Assembly (NCBI GenBank): GCA_902493835.1
Contig: CABURG010000027.1
Location: 1 to 15,598 of the forward strand
Length of the DNA: 15,598 nucleotides
From: an uncultured Collinsella sp.
GTDB taxonomy: Bacteria > Actinomycetota > Coriobacteriia > Coriobacteriales > Coriobacteriaceae
Direction of reading: 5' to 3'
Below are positions 1 to 8,306 of this stretch, in pieces; position 1 is the stretch's first letter; every line of letters starts with the position of its first letter. Below the pieces are notes generated by a model. It ran no database searches and was not told the origin of the DNA. It was given only the letters and a program-made list of their open reading frames with translations. The translations under genes were made by a program, and so were the position numbers.

Positions 1-31
1 GCGCCCGCTTGCTGGGGGAGCAAGCGGGCGC
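1..31 (-). terminator. Hairpin ending the pknB operon
   Basis: A perfect 13-bp inverted repeat (1-13 against 19-31) encloses a 5-nt loop, GGGGG on the plus strand. It lies about 50 nt beyond the pknB stop codon, where an operon terminator is expected. Any U-tract for minus-strand transcription would fall left of base 1, so it cannot be seen. No T-run follows on the plus strand, so a plus-strand role is less likely. The stem strength and position support a Rho-independent terminator for the minus-strand operon. Confidence 0.65.
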
Positions 32-49
32 CTGTGAGCGAATATGTTT

Positions 50-63
50 GCGGCGAAAGCCGC
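50..63. repeat. Short hairpin between pknB stop and terminator
   Basis: GCGGC-GAAA-GCCGC is a perfect 5-bp stem with a 4-nt loop (a GNRA-type loop if transcribed from the plus strand). It sits between the pknB stop codon and the strong hairpin at the window edge. No T-run follows on either strand, so it is probably an accessory 3'-UTR structure. Confidence 0.4.
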
Positions 64-83
64 GATGAGCGGTGGGGTGGCGA

Positions 84-2057
84 CTAGTTGGTCGTACCGG
101 AATCGTCGCCCGTGCCCGAACCCGAGCCCGAACCCGAGCCCGAACCCGAGCCAGAAAGTGCGACCGTCAGCGTAATCGTGCTGTCGGTGGACTGCTTGCC
201 AGTGGGGGAGACGCCCGTAACGGTGGCATCCTCGTTACCGCTTACGGGATTGCCGTTCTGGTCACAGAAGCCAATGTTATAGAAGCCGGCGTTGTTGAGC
301 GCGGTAACAGCGGCGGAAATGCTCTTACCGTACAGGTTGCCCGGGACGGTGGCCTTGCCGGACTTCTTGGCAATGACGACGGTAATCGTGGCGCCGGGCT
401 TCTGCTTGCCACTGGGGTTCCAGCTGATCACGGTGCCCTCGGTAACCGAGTCGTTCTCCTGGTAGCTAACGTCGACGCCAAAGCCTGCCATATCGAGGGC
501 GTTGCGCGCCTGGGCCTCGGTCATGTCGGTCAGATCGGGGACGGACGTGGTATCCGGGCCGCTCGAGACCTTGTACGAGATGGTCGTGCCCTTCGCGACT
601 TCCTTACCGGCTCCGGTGCCCTGCTCAAAGACCTGGCCCTCATCGGCCTCGTTGGCCTCCTCGGAGGCGTTGCCCTTCAGGCCAACGCTTGCCAGCGCGG
701 CCTCGGCCTGGTCCTTGGTCAGGCCGACAAGCTGGGGAACCTCAACCTTCTCGGAGGGCTTGGGGCCCTTGGAGATTACCAGGTTCACCTTGGTGCCCTT
801 GGCCTTCTTGGTGTTGCCGTTGGGCGTCTGCTCGGCGACCTTGCCCTCGTCGACATCGTCGTTGTAGCTTTGGTCGATGGTGCCGACCTCGAGGCCGGCT
901 TCCTTGATCAGCTCGACGGCAGTCTGCTGGTCCTTGCCCAGTACATCGGGAACGGTGACCTGCTCGCCGCCAAAGAGTCCTGTGGCAAAGGCCACCACAA
1001 TGCCGATGACGGCAACGGCTGCCACCACGGCGGCGATGATCTTGTTCTTGTTGGATTTGGGCTCTTCGATCTCGTAGGAGCCGGTGGAGCCCGAAACCGA
1101 GCTACGGGCGGTATTCTGGCCGCTCACGCCCGAGACGGGACGCACCATGGCGCGCGTCTGATCGGAAAGCTCGCGAGTCTTGGTGGCGCCCAGCTCACCG
1201 GGGGCACCGATGATGCGCGTGGGCTCCGAGATGTTGACGGCACGGCCCGACAGGTAGCTGTTGAGCACCTGACGAAGCTCGTCGGCGGTCTGGAAGCGGT
1301 TTGCCGGGTCCTTCTCCATGCACTTGAGGATGATGCGCTCAAGGTCGGCGTCGACACCGGAGTTGATCTGGCTCGGCGGAATAGGCAGCTCGTTGACCTG
1401 CTTGAGTGCGACCGAGATAGCGTCGTCACCGTCAAAGGGAATGCGGCCGGTGGCGCACTCATACATCACGACGCCCAGCGAGTAGATATCCGAGGTGGGG
1501 CCGAGGTCCTGACCACGGGTCTGCTCGGGGCTGACGTAGTGGGCAGTTCCCAGCACGTTGTTGTCTTGCGTGAGGTGGCTGTTCTTGGCGCGCGCGATGC
1601 CAAAGTCCATCACCTTGATGTTGCCGTCGGGCAGCACCATGATGTTCTGCGGCTTAATGTCGCGGTGGATGATCTCGTGCTTGTGGGCGACCGAAAGCGC
1701 AGAGCTGATCTGCGAGCCGATCTGGGCGACCTTCTTGGGGTCGAGGGCGCCGTGGCTCTTGATGCCGCTCTTAAGGTCGGTGCCGCGCAGGTACTCCATG
1801 ACGATGTAATAGGTGTCGCCGTCCTTGCCCCAATCGTAGACGCCCACGATATAGGGGGAGGAGAGACCGGCTGCTGCCTGGGCCTCCTGCTTAAAGCGTG
1901 CGGCGAAGGTTGCGTCGCCAGCATACTGCGGCAGCATGATCTTGACGGCTACCGTGCGGTCGAGGACCTGGTCCTGTGCACGGTAGACGGTCGCCATGCC
2001 GCCTGTTCCCACCTTATCCTTGAGGAGGTATCTTCCCCCGAGGACCCTCTGTTCCAT
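84..2057 (-). CDS. pknB: PASTA-domain Ser/Thr protein kinase (PknB/Stk1 type)
   Basis: This is a membrane Ser/Thr kinase that senses cell-wall fragments and phosphorylates cell-wall and division proteins. The predicted protein has 657 residues. The kinase domain (about 8-270) has the glycine loop GTGGMATVY, Lys39, HRDIKPQN with catalytic Asp133, DFG at 151-153 and an SPEQ P+1 motif, so it is a complete RD-type kinase. A Thr/Ser-rich juxtamembrane stretch leads to one membrane helix (about 340-362). Four extracellular PASTA repeats follow (about 367-432, 437-500, 504-563 and a divergent fourth at 569-634), then a Gly-Ser tail. The ATG at 2057 was chosen because AGGAG lies about 7 nt upstream. 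An in-frame TTG at 2180 would add 41 residues unlike the family and has no good ribosome site. It is the last gene of the operon, separated from the SEDS-PBP gene by 132 nt. Architecture and family are clear; the substrates are inferred from the family. Confidence 0.96.
   Translation of the reverse strand: MEQRVLGGRYLLKDKVGTGGMATVYRAQDQVLDRTVAVKIMLPQYAGDATFAARFKQEAQAAAGLSSPYIVGVYDWGKDGDTYYIVMEYLRGTDLKSGIKSHGALDPKKVAQIGSQISSALSVAHKHEIIHRDIKPQNIMVLPDGNIKVMDFGIARAKNSHLTQDNNVLGTAHYVSPEQTRGQDLGPTSDIYSLGVVMYECATGRIPFDGDDAISVALKQVNELPIPPSQINSGVDADLERIILKCMEKDPANRFQTADELRQVLNSYLSGRAVNISEPTRIIGAPGELGATKTRELSDQTRAMVRPVSGVSGQNTARSSVSGSTGSYEIEEPKSNKNKIIAAVVAAVAVIGIVVAFATGLFGGEQVTVPDVLGKDQQTAVELIKEAGLEVGTIDQSYNDDVDEGKVAEQTPNGNTKKAKGTKVNLVISKGPKPSEKVEVPQLVGLTKDQAEAALASVGLKGNASEEANEADEGQVFEQGTGAGKEVAKGTTISYKVSSGPDTTSVPDLTDMTEAQARNALDMAGFGVDVSYQENDSVTEGTVISWNPSGKQKPGATITVVIAKKSGKATVPGNLYGKSISAAVTALNNAGFYNIGFCDQNGNPVSGNEDATVTGVSPTGKQSTDSTITLTVALSGSGSGSGSGSGSGTGDDSGTTN
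115..152 (-). repeat. 12-bp tandem repeat encoding the kinase Gly-Ser tail
   Basis: Three copies of the 12-mer CCCGAACCCGAG (plus strand) run from 115 to 150, followed by a partial copy. They encode the (Gly-Ser)n stretch at the extracellular C-terminus of the PASTA kinase (about residues 636-648). A pure tandem repeat in frame, with its unit a multiple of three, can gain or lose copies by slippage without breaking the frame. Confidence 0.85.
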
Positions 2058-2085
2058 TCCTGCTCCTAACATAACTATTCGCTCA

Positions 2086-2111
2086 ACGATGTGTGTAGTA
2101 CCTACGATGTG
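2086..2111 (-). promoter_or_regulatory. Repeat element in the gap before pknB, possible operator
   Basis: The 132-nt gap between the SEDS-PBP gene and pknB is the only long gap in this operon. It carries an 8-bp direct repeat, ACGATGTG at 2086-2093 and 2104-2111, with an 18-bp period. A small inverted repeat (GTAG-TAC-CTAC, 2095-2105) lies between the copies. A separate promoter or regulator site for pknB could sit here. No convincing -35/-10 pair was found, so this is only a candidate. Confidence 0.25.
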
Positions 2112-2189
2112 GCCGCTGGGGCCGTGTGGCGCGTTGCCGCTAACTCTTCGGCCGCGGCGCGCCTCGGGTGTCCGATTCAATCATGGGCA

Positions 2190-5060
2190 TCACGCTCCCT
2201 GTGCGGCAAGCGCCGCGGTCAGGACGATACCGGCGATCTTGGCGGCCTTGACGTCATGCTTGTCGAAATCCTCCAAGGCCACCGAGATGGCGACCGTGGG
2301 TGAATCGTAAGGTGCAAAGCCAACGAACATAGAGTTGACGTTGGTGCCGCCGGTCTCGGCCGAGCCGGTCTTGCCGGCGACCTTGACGCCGGGGATCTGG
2401 GCATCGGTGCCGGTGCCGGACTGGACGACGGCAAGCATGGCCTGCTTGACCTGGTCGGCCGTGGCGGAGCTGACGGCCTGCCCCAACGAGCGGGACTGCG
2501 TGGTCTTGACCACGGTTCCGTCCGGGGCAAGTACCTGGGCTACAAAGTACGGGTCCATGACCACGCCACTGTTGGCGATGGCGGCGGCAATCACGGCGTT
2601 TTGCATGACGGTGGTCTGCGGGCCGGGCGTGTGGTCCATGCCGACAGGCTGGCCGGCGCCGGCCCAGGCGGTCTCCCACTCGGTCATGAGCGACGGGTCG
2701 GCCATGATGGAGGCCGCGGAGGTCAGGTCCTGGCCGAGCTTTTGGCCGTAGCCAAAGGCGTTGGCAAACTGTACGAGCGTGTTTGCGCCAACTTCGTTTG
2801 CCACCTGGCCAAAGACGACGTTGGAGGACACGGCAAAGGCCTGCTGCAGGCTGATGGTGCCGTAGCTCTCGTTGGCATAGTTGGTGACCGGTGCGTTGCC
2901 GATGTCCATGGAGCCGGGCGCCTGGTAGGTGCTGGTAAGGCTGGCGGTACCGGTCTCGAGTGCCGCGGAAAGCGTAACGACCTTAAACGTTGAGCCCGGC
3001 GTGTACAGCGCGTCCATGGCGCGATTGTACATGGAGCCGTCCTCGCCGCCGCCCGTCTGCAGCAGGGCATCGATGTTGGTGTTGTCGTAGGTGGGCGAGC
3101 TGGCACATGCGAGCACCGCGCCGGTACGCGGGTCGATGACCACTACAGCGCCCTTAAAGCCCTTGAGCGCCTGCTCAGCAGCCGTCTGGATGCGCGAGTC
3201 GATGGTGAGCTTGGCGGTGTTGCCCGGCTGGGTCTGGCCCGCGAGCGACGCGATGGCATTGTTCCAGCTGGAGTAGTCCTTAGAACCGGTGAGCGTGTCG
3301 TTCATGACGCTCTCGATGGCGGTGGTGCCATACTGCTGGCTCACGTAGCCAACCACGTGCGCTGCCAGGTTACCGTTGGGGTAGGAGCGTACGTAGGTGC
3401 CGTCCTCCTGCTGCAGCGACTCGGCCAGCGTCACGCCGTCGGACGTGATGATGGAGCCGCGCTGGATGTACTTGGAGCGGGCGATGGTGTGGTTGTTGGT
3501 CGGCATGTCCTGATAGTCCTTGGCCTTGATGACCTGGACATAGGTGAGGTTGCCGATAAGGATGGCGAACAGCGCCGTAAAGGCGAGCACCGCGCGGGTT
3601 AGACGGTTGGCGAGCGCCACGCGGCCGAGCACACCGGATTCAGGCGTGTCGAGCAGGCGACGGCGCATGCGCGAGCCGACGGAATGGCTGCCGCTGCCGT
3701 AGGAAGACGAGGTGGCAAAGCGCGTGCCCGTTGGGGCGGCGGCAGATGCGACCTGATCATCGGTGATGGCGGCCATGGTGCCGGTGCCGGTAAGCTCGGC
3801 CTCGCGTCCGGTCGCCTCGTCACCGGCGCGCAGCAGGAGCGCGACGATGATAAAGCTCGCCAGCAGCGAGGAACCGCCCTGGCTCATAAAGGGCAGAGTG
3901 ACGCCGGTCAGCGGGATCAGGCGGGTGACGCCGCCCACGATCAAAAAGGCCTGGAAGCTGATGGCTGCCGTAAGACCGGTGGCGCTAAAGGCGGCGAGGT
4001 CGGATTTAGCGCGGGCAGCTGTGGTGAGGCCACGCACGGCAAAGAGCATAAACAGGATGAGCACGGCGCCGCCGCCCAAAAGACCCATCTCCTCGCCGAT
4101 GGCCGAGAAGATAAAGTCGGACTCGACGACAGGGATGTTGTTGGCCATGCCGTTGCCGATGCCAACACCGACCAGACCGCCATCGGCAAGCGAGAAGAGC
4201 GACTGGACGATCTGGTAGCCCTGGCCCTGGGCGTCCTTAAACGGATCGACCCAAACCTGGAAACGCACCTGAACGTGCGATAGGAACTTGTAGGCGCCCA
4301 CGGCTCCGACAGCTAAGAGCGCAAGGCCGATGACGACATACGAAAAGCGCCCCGTGGCAACGTAGAGCATCAGCAAGAAGATGGTGTAGAACAGCACGGC
4401 CGAACCCAGGTCGCGTTCGAAGACGACGACGAGCAGGCACACACCCCACACGGCAAACAACGGCAGCAGCAGTCGCAGGCGAGGGATCTTAAAGCCCAAG
4501 ATCTTGCGGTTGGAGATGGAGAGCAGCTCGCGGTTCTCGGCCAGGTACCCGGCCAGGAACAGCACGATAAAGACCTTGGCGAACTCGCCGGGCTGGATGG
4601 TAAAGCCCGCGATGCGAATCCACAGCTTGGAACCCGAGATCGTGGTGCCGATAAAGATAGGCAGCATCAGCAGAATGATGCCGATGATGCCAAAGGTGTA
4701 CTTGTAGCGCATGACCACGTCGAGGTTCTTAACCAACGCGAGCGTCCCCACCATCAGGGCCACCGAGACAAACAGGATGATGAGCTGTGAGATGGCGAGA
4801 GCGGGGGCGAGACGCGTCACGAACGTGATGCCGATGCCCGAAAGTATAAATACGATGGGCAGGATGGCGGGGTCGGCACCGGGCGCCAAGATGCGCACGG
4901 CAATGTGGGCCGCGGCAAAGGCGGCAAAGAGGCCGATCGGTACGGCGAGCGTCTCAAAGGAGATGGCAGCGCCCGCGGTGAGGACGTACATCGCATACAG
5001 CAGGATGACGGGGAACGCCGAGGCGATGAGCAAGAGCAGCTCGGTGTTGCGGCGACTCAT
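2190..5060 (-). CDS. RodA/FtsW-type SEDS glycosyltransferase fused to class B penicillin-binding protein
   Basis: One 956-residue chain appears to hold both peptidoglycan polymerase and transpeptidase. Residues 1 to about 410 are a polytopic SEDS domain of roughly ten helices, with FERDLGSA (Asp217, in the place of the essential SEDS aspartate) and SQGGSS (393-398). A polar Ser/Thr/Ala-rich linker (about 410-485) leads to another membrane helix (about 487-509). A class B PBP follows, with the RGSIITSDG pedestal motif, catalytic STFK (Ser690, Lys693), SSN (745-747) and KTG (897-899). All three transpeptidase motifs are intact. RodA and its partner PBP are usually separate adjacent genes; here no stop or frameshift separates them. 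The ATG at 5060 was preferred over the GTG at 5069, because AAGGGAG lies 8 nt before the ATG but abuts the GTG. It starts 16 nt after the phosphatase stop. Elongation (RodA/PbpA-like) rather than division is inferred from operon position. Confidence 0.93.
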   Translation of the reverse strand: MSRRNTELLLLIASAFPVILLYAMYVLTAGAAISFETLAVPIGLFAAFAAAHIAVRILAPGADPAILPIVFILSGIGITFVTRLAPALAISQLIILFVSVALMVGTLALVKNLDVVMRYKYTFGIIGIILLMLPIFIGTTISGSKLWIRIAGFTIQPGEFAKVFIVLFLAGYLAENRELLSISNRKILGFKIPRLRLLLPLFAVWGVCLLVVVFERDLGSAVLFYTIFLLMLYVATGRFSYVVIGLALLAVGAVGAYKFLSHVQVRFQVWVDPFKDAQGQGYQIVQSLFSLADGGLVGVGIGNGMANNIPVVESDFIFSAIGEEMGLLGGGAVLILFMLFAVRGLTTAARAKSDLAAFSATGLTAAISFQAFLIVGGVTRLIPLTGVTLPFMSQGGSSLLASFIIVALLLRAGDEATGREAELTGTGTMAAITDDQVASAAAPTGTRFATSSSYGSGSHSVGSRMRRRLLDTPESGVLGRVALANRLTRAVLAFTALFAILIGNLTYVQVIKAKDYQDMPTNNHTIARSKYIQRGSIITSDGVTLAESLQQEDGTYVRSYPNGNLAAHVVGYVSQQYGTTAIESVMNDTLTGSKDYSSWNNAIASLAGQTQPGNTAKLTIDSRIQTAAEQALKGFKGAVVVIDPRTGAVLACASSPTYDNTNIDALLQTGGGEDGSMYNRAMDALYTPGSTFKVVTLSAALETGTASLTSTYQAPGSMDIGNAPVTNYANESYGTISLQQAFAVSSNVVFGQVANEVGANTLVQFANAFGYGQKLGQDLTSAASIMADPSLMTEWETAWAGAGQPVGMDHTPGPQTTVMQNAVIAAAIANSGVVMDPYFVAQVLAPDGTVVKTTQSRSLGQAVSSATADQVKQAMLAVVQSGTGTDAQIPGVKVAGKTGSAETGGTNVNSMFVGFAPYDSPTVAISVALEDFDKHDVKAAKIAGIVLTAALAAQGA

Positions 5061-5076
5061 AAGCGGCACTCCCTTT

Positions 5077-6876
5077 CTAATTCTTATCGGAGGCTTCGGC
5101 CTCGGCGGACTGTTCGGCGGTTTTCTCGGAATCTGATTCGGAGGTCGATCCCTGATTGGTGTTGTCGCGAATCGTTTGCGCGTCGATCACCTGGCGGGTC
5201 TGCTCCTCGTCGATCTGGTGACGGTACTTGGATATCGTGTCCTGCGCATCGTCGATACGTGTTTGCGGAATGCCCGCCTTGAGGCGGTTTTGCGTGTCTT
5301 CGGGCAGGTCGGACAGCTTGATGCTGGTTTCGCTTTCGAGCCAGTGGAGCTTGAGTCCGAGTGGCTTGCCGGGCAGGCCGCGCCAGACGGCGACATTGCC
5401 CTGGTAGGTACCCAGGTAGTACGAGCCGGTGACACCCGTGTAGGCCCAGATGCCAGCTGCCAGCACAAAGACGAGGGCCAGGATGACGGCGATAGTAACG
5501 TTGCGGCGACGCACGCGTTGCGCCTCGCGCATAACGCCATCGTCAACCAGGTCAACGACTACTACGGTCACGTTGTCGTGGCCGCCGGCGGCAAGCGCCG
5601 CGTCCACTAGGTTGTCGACGCAGATTTGCGCGGTTGAGGACTGCGTGGCGATGTTCTCGATATCGCTATCGGGAATCATGCTCGAAAGGCCGTCAGAGCA
5701 CAGGATCAGGCGGTCGCCTTCCTCGATATGCAGAGTGAAGTGGTCGGCATACATGGCGGGGTCCGAGCCCAGCGCACGGGTGATGACCGAACGGTTGGGG
5801 TGGACGCGAGCCTCGTCTGCCGTGATCTCGCCGGCGTCCACGAGCTCCTCCACGTAGGAGTGGTCGCGGGTCACGCGGATGAGCGTGCCCTCGTGGAGCA
5901 GGTAGGCGCGAGAGTCACCCACGTGGGCGATGGCGAGCGTGTCGTTTTCGATATAGGCGCAAGTGGCTGTGCAGCCCATGCCGGGCTTGCCCAGGCCGTT
6001 CAAGGCGGCCTCGATTACGGCGGCGTTGGCTGCCTCGACGGCTGCGGCCAGGCGTGCTGCGTCGGCGGACTGTGGGGCCGTCTTGGCTATAGTCTCGACA
6101 GCGATAGAAGAGGCTACCTCGCCGGCGGCGTGACCACCCATGCCGTCGCATACGCAAAAGAGCGGCGACTGCACCAGGTAGGAATCCTCATTGTGCGGGC
6201 GCACGCAGCCAACGTCGGAGCGGGCGCCCCACATGAGTTGCGTGGTGGTACCGGCATCATAGGTCGAGTCGGTCTCGATGCGCTCCTCGGTCAGGGGCTC
6301 AAAGCTCATGGTCGAGCCGGGGTCTTTGAGCTTGGCCTCAACGGCAGCAACGTCGATCTCGGCGGTGTCACCGGGAGAGACGGTGTCGGTCTCGGCGTTT
6401 GATTCGGAATCGCCGGTGTCCGGGGAGTCGGGCTCCTCGGAAACGCGGGCGGTCGACTCGTCGTCTTGCGGGCTGACGTCTATAGGCTCGGGCGCCGGCG
6501 TAGACGCGGGCGCAACCTCGGATGCCGGGGCTATGGGAAACGCCGGCGCGGCGGGCTCGGGTGCCGCAAACACCGCAGCGCTCTCGTTGATTGCCGCGGC
6601 GACGGGCTCTGCAAAGTGAGCCGGCGCCGGGGTTGCTTCGGGCGCTGTGGGCTGTTCCGCAGCATGTGCGCCGATGGGCGCCGCTACGGCATCCGCTTCG
6701 TCCTCGTTATCGGCGAGATCCGAAATATCATGCGTTACATGCGAAAGAGGCAGGGAGAACACGGTGTCCTCGGGCTCCACGGGTGTGGAGTCAGCCGGAG
6801 CGGCGTGGGCCGGTGCAGCTGCGGCGGCAGCCGGTGCCTCGGTCATGGTTGCGGACTTGTTCTCCTCGTCGATCAT
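5077..6876 (-). CDS. pstP: PP2C-type protein phosphatase (PstP-like) with long disordered N-terminus
   Basis: This metal-dependent Ser/Thr phosphatase should reverse the action of the kinases in the same operon. The protein has 599 residues. The PP2C domain (about 214-445) shows RPHNEDSYL (Asp231), CDGMGGHAAGE (Asp244), HVGDSRAYL (Asp321), CSDGLSSM (Asp395) and GGHDN (Asp434), so all the metal-binding acidic residues are present. One membrane helix (about 460-480) and a roughly 120-residue external region with an acidic Ser-rich end follow. The first ~213 residues are unusual: Ala/Pro/Glu-rich, apparently disordered and absent from the mycobacterial PstP plan. The ATG at 6876 forms an ATGA overlap with the FHA gene stop and has AAGGTG about 8 nt upstream, which supports this long start. 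The acidic low-complexity region also contains a later Met (11), which would change little. The function is secure; the extension's role is unknown. Confidence 0.95.
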   Translation of the reverse strand: MIDEENKSATMTEAPAAAAAAPAHAAPADSTPVEPEDTVFSLPLSHVTHDISDLADNEDEADAVAAPIGAHAAEQPTAPEATPAPAHFAEPVAAAINESAAVFAAPEPAAPAFPIAPASEVAPASTPAPEPIDVSPQDDESTARVSEEPDSPDTGDSESNAETDTVSPGDTAEIDVAAVEAKLKDPGSTMSFEPLTEERIETDSTYDAGTTTQLMWGARSDVGCVRPHNEDSYLVQSPLFCVCDGMGGHAAGEVASSIAVETIAKTAPQSADAARLAAAVEAANAAVIEAALNGLGKPGMGCTATCAYIENDTLAIAHVGDSRAYLLHEGTLIRVTRDHSYVEELVDAGEITADEARVHPNRSVITRALGSDPAMYADHFTLHIEEGDRLILCSDGLSSMIPDSDIENIATQSSTAQICVDNLVDAALAAGGHDNVTVVVVDLVDDGVMREAQRVRRRNVTIAVILALVFVLAAGIWAYTGVTGSYYLGTYQGNVAVWRGLPGKPLGLKLHWLESETSIKLSDLPEDTQNRLKAGIPQTRIDDAQDTISKYRHQIDEEQTRQVIDAQTIRDNTNQGSTSESDSEKTAEQSAEAEASDKN

Positions 6877-7289
6877 CGACGGTTCACCTTCATGACCACG
6901 TCGCCAATCTGGACTTCGTCGCCCTCACGCAGCGTTGCGGGCTCCACGAGCTGGCGGCCGTTGACGAGCGTGCCGTTAAGCGAGTTGAGGTCCTCGATGA
7001 TGAGCGCCGGGCCCTGCAGCGAAAAGCGCGCATGCGAGGCCGAGACAAACGGCTCGTTGATGCAGATGTCCGAAGACGGCGAGCGGCCGACGATGACGGG
7101 GCCGAGCATGTCTACGTGGATGCCGCGGATGCCGCGCGGACCCTTGTCCACATCAATCGTCCAGATAGCCGAGTCGCGGCGCTGCCCGCGCACAAGTCCC
7201 ACGCCGGTCTTCATGACGGCGAACAGGAAGATATAGAGCAGGGCGACCAGGACGATGCGACCTGCAAAAAGGACGATATCGATGTTCAT
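6873..7289 (-). CDS. fhaB: Membrane-anchored FHA-domain protein (FhaB/FipA-like)
   Basis: The 138-residue protein binds phosphothreonine through a forkhead-associated domain and is tethered to the membrane. One N-terminal helix (about 5-26) is followed by a short basic loop and an FHA domain (about 58-135). That domain has GRSPSSDI (68-75), SASHAR (Ser83, His86) and NSLNGT (102-107), the residues that contact phosphopeptide. Size and layout match mycobacterial FhaB (about 155 residues), which sits beside pstP in that locus. The start at 7289 has AGGGGA 9 nt upstream, lying within the end of the preceding gene, and begins 6 nt after that gene's stop. Its own stop overlaps the phosphatase start. 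Likely partners are phosphorylated cell-wall or division proteins, or the kinases themselves; this is inferred from relatives. Confidence 0.92.
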   Translation of the reverse strand: MNIDIVLFAGRIVLVALLYIFLFAVMKTGVGLVRGQRRDSAIWTIDVDKGPRGIRGIHVDMLGPVIVGRSPSSDICINEPFVSASHARFSLQGPALIIEDLNSLNGTLVNGRQLVEPATLREGDEVQIGDVVMKVNRR

Positions 7290-7295
7290 AAGCGA

Positions 7296-8306
7296 CTATC
7301 CCCTAAATTCAAAGGTACTCAGGCCAAACGTCAGTAGATCGCCGTTGCGCAGCGGACAGCGCGTAATGCGGCGGTTGTTGACGAGCGTGCCGTTGGTGGA
7401 ATTGAGGTCCTCGATCGACCAATCCGAGCCCGTAAAGGTGAGCTGGGCGTGGCGGCGCGACACGTTGGGGTCGCGCAGGGCAATGTCGGAAACTGAGCGC
7501 TCGCGACCGATGGTCACCTGTGCGGAGGTGATGCTATGGCTCTCGCCGCTCACGACGTCGACGAGCTGGGCGAGCGGGCGCTGCGGGGCGCGAGTGCTCG
7601 CCATGTTGGAGGCGATGCCGGCTGCGGCGCCTAGGCCCACGGCGGCACCGGTCGCGGCGGCTCCGCCCATGCCGGCAAGCGCGTCGCGCGAGACGGTCTG
7701 CGGCACCGGGATGGGTGCGGCGGGGTCGGGGACGCTAGGCGCGAAGGGGTCTGCCACGGCAAGCGGGTCGGGAGCGGCGGCGCGAGGCGTCGGCTGCTGC
7801 TGGGGCATGGCGGCGGGGCGCTGTTGCTGCGGGGCAGCAAACTGCTGCTGGCCGGCGCGCGGGGCGCTGGCGGCACGGCTTGCCGCGGAGTTGTTCTGGC
7901 CCAGGCCGTTTTGATAGGCACGCTCTTCTTCGTACAGGCGGCCGAGCGTGGGGGCATCGACGTTCTCGGCAAAGACCGAGAACTTGCCGGCGCGCAGCTG
8001 CGGATCGATCATAAAGCGCACGAGGGGCTCGCCGACAAAGACATAGCGGCGCTTTTCGGCCTGCGCCTTCACAAACTCGCGGACTTCGCGCGAAAGCTCG
8101 GGGTAGAACGGGGCGAGCATGGGATCGTCGTCGGCGGCGATAAGGATGGTATAGAGTGCCGGCGCCGTGTTGACGCCGTTGATCACCAGAGTCTGATCCT
8201 CCATGTCGCGAGCGGCCTGCTTGGCAAGCTTCTTAAAGGAGAACGGGGCACGGGTGGCACCGAAGATGCCGGCCACGTGGTCCTCGAAGATGTTCAGGAA
8301 GTTCAC
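7296..8306 (-). CDS. fhaA: FhaA-like protein: DUF3662 domain plus C-terminal FHA domain
   Basis: This 336-residue protein is a cytoplasmic phosphothreonine reader. Residues 1 to about 125 resemble the DUF3662 (FhaA N-terminal) domain. A long linker follows, Gln/Pro/Ala-rich at about 140-205, then a striking Ala/Gly stretch (209-232). The C-terminal FHA domain (about 258-336) has GRERSVSDI (267-275), SRRHAQ (Ser283, His286) and NSTNGT (302-307). In mycobacteria FhaA binds PknB and a pseudokinase-domain lipid II flippase (MviN/MurJ); no mviN gene is present in this window. The start is GTG at 8306, with GGAGAG 9 nt upstream. The bases GTGA (8303-8306) also contain the stop of the upstream kinase, so translation of the two is probably coupled. 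The assignment rests on domain order and locus. Confidence 0.92.
   Translation of the reverse strand: MNFLNIFEDHVAGIFGATRAPFSFKKLAKQAARDMEDQTLVINGVNTAPALYTILIAADDDPMLAPFYPELSREVREFVKAQAEKRRYVFVGEPLVRFMIDPQLRAGKFSVFAENVDAPTLGRLYEEERAYQNGLGQNNSAASRAASAPRAGQQQFAAPQQQRPAAMPQQQPTPRAAAPDPLAVADPFAPSVPDPAAPIPVPQTVSRDALAGMGGAAATGAAVGLGAAAGIASNMASTRAPQRPLAQLVDVVSGESHSITSAQVTIGRERSVSDIALRDPNVSRRHAQLTFTGSDWSIEDLNSTNGTLVNNRRITRCPLRNGDLLTFGLSTFEFRG

Noticed and set aside
72..2069. Long plus-strand open frame opposite pknB
   Set aside because: It mirrors the whole kinase gene, has no ribosome site, and its Gly/Ala/Asp/Val-rich composition is what the complement of a GC-rich gene gives. The kinase motifs on the minus strand are unambiguous.
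3684..4283. Plus-strand open frame inside the SEDS-PBP gene
   Set aside because: It is a shadow of the SEDS coding strand, full of Gly/Asp/Lys with no domain, and the minus-strand protein is continuous and has family motifs.
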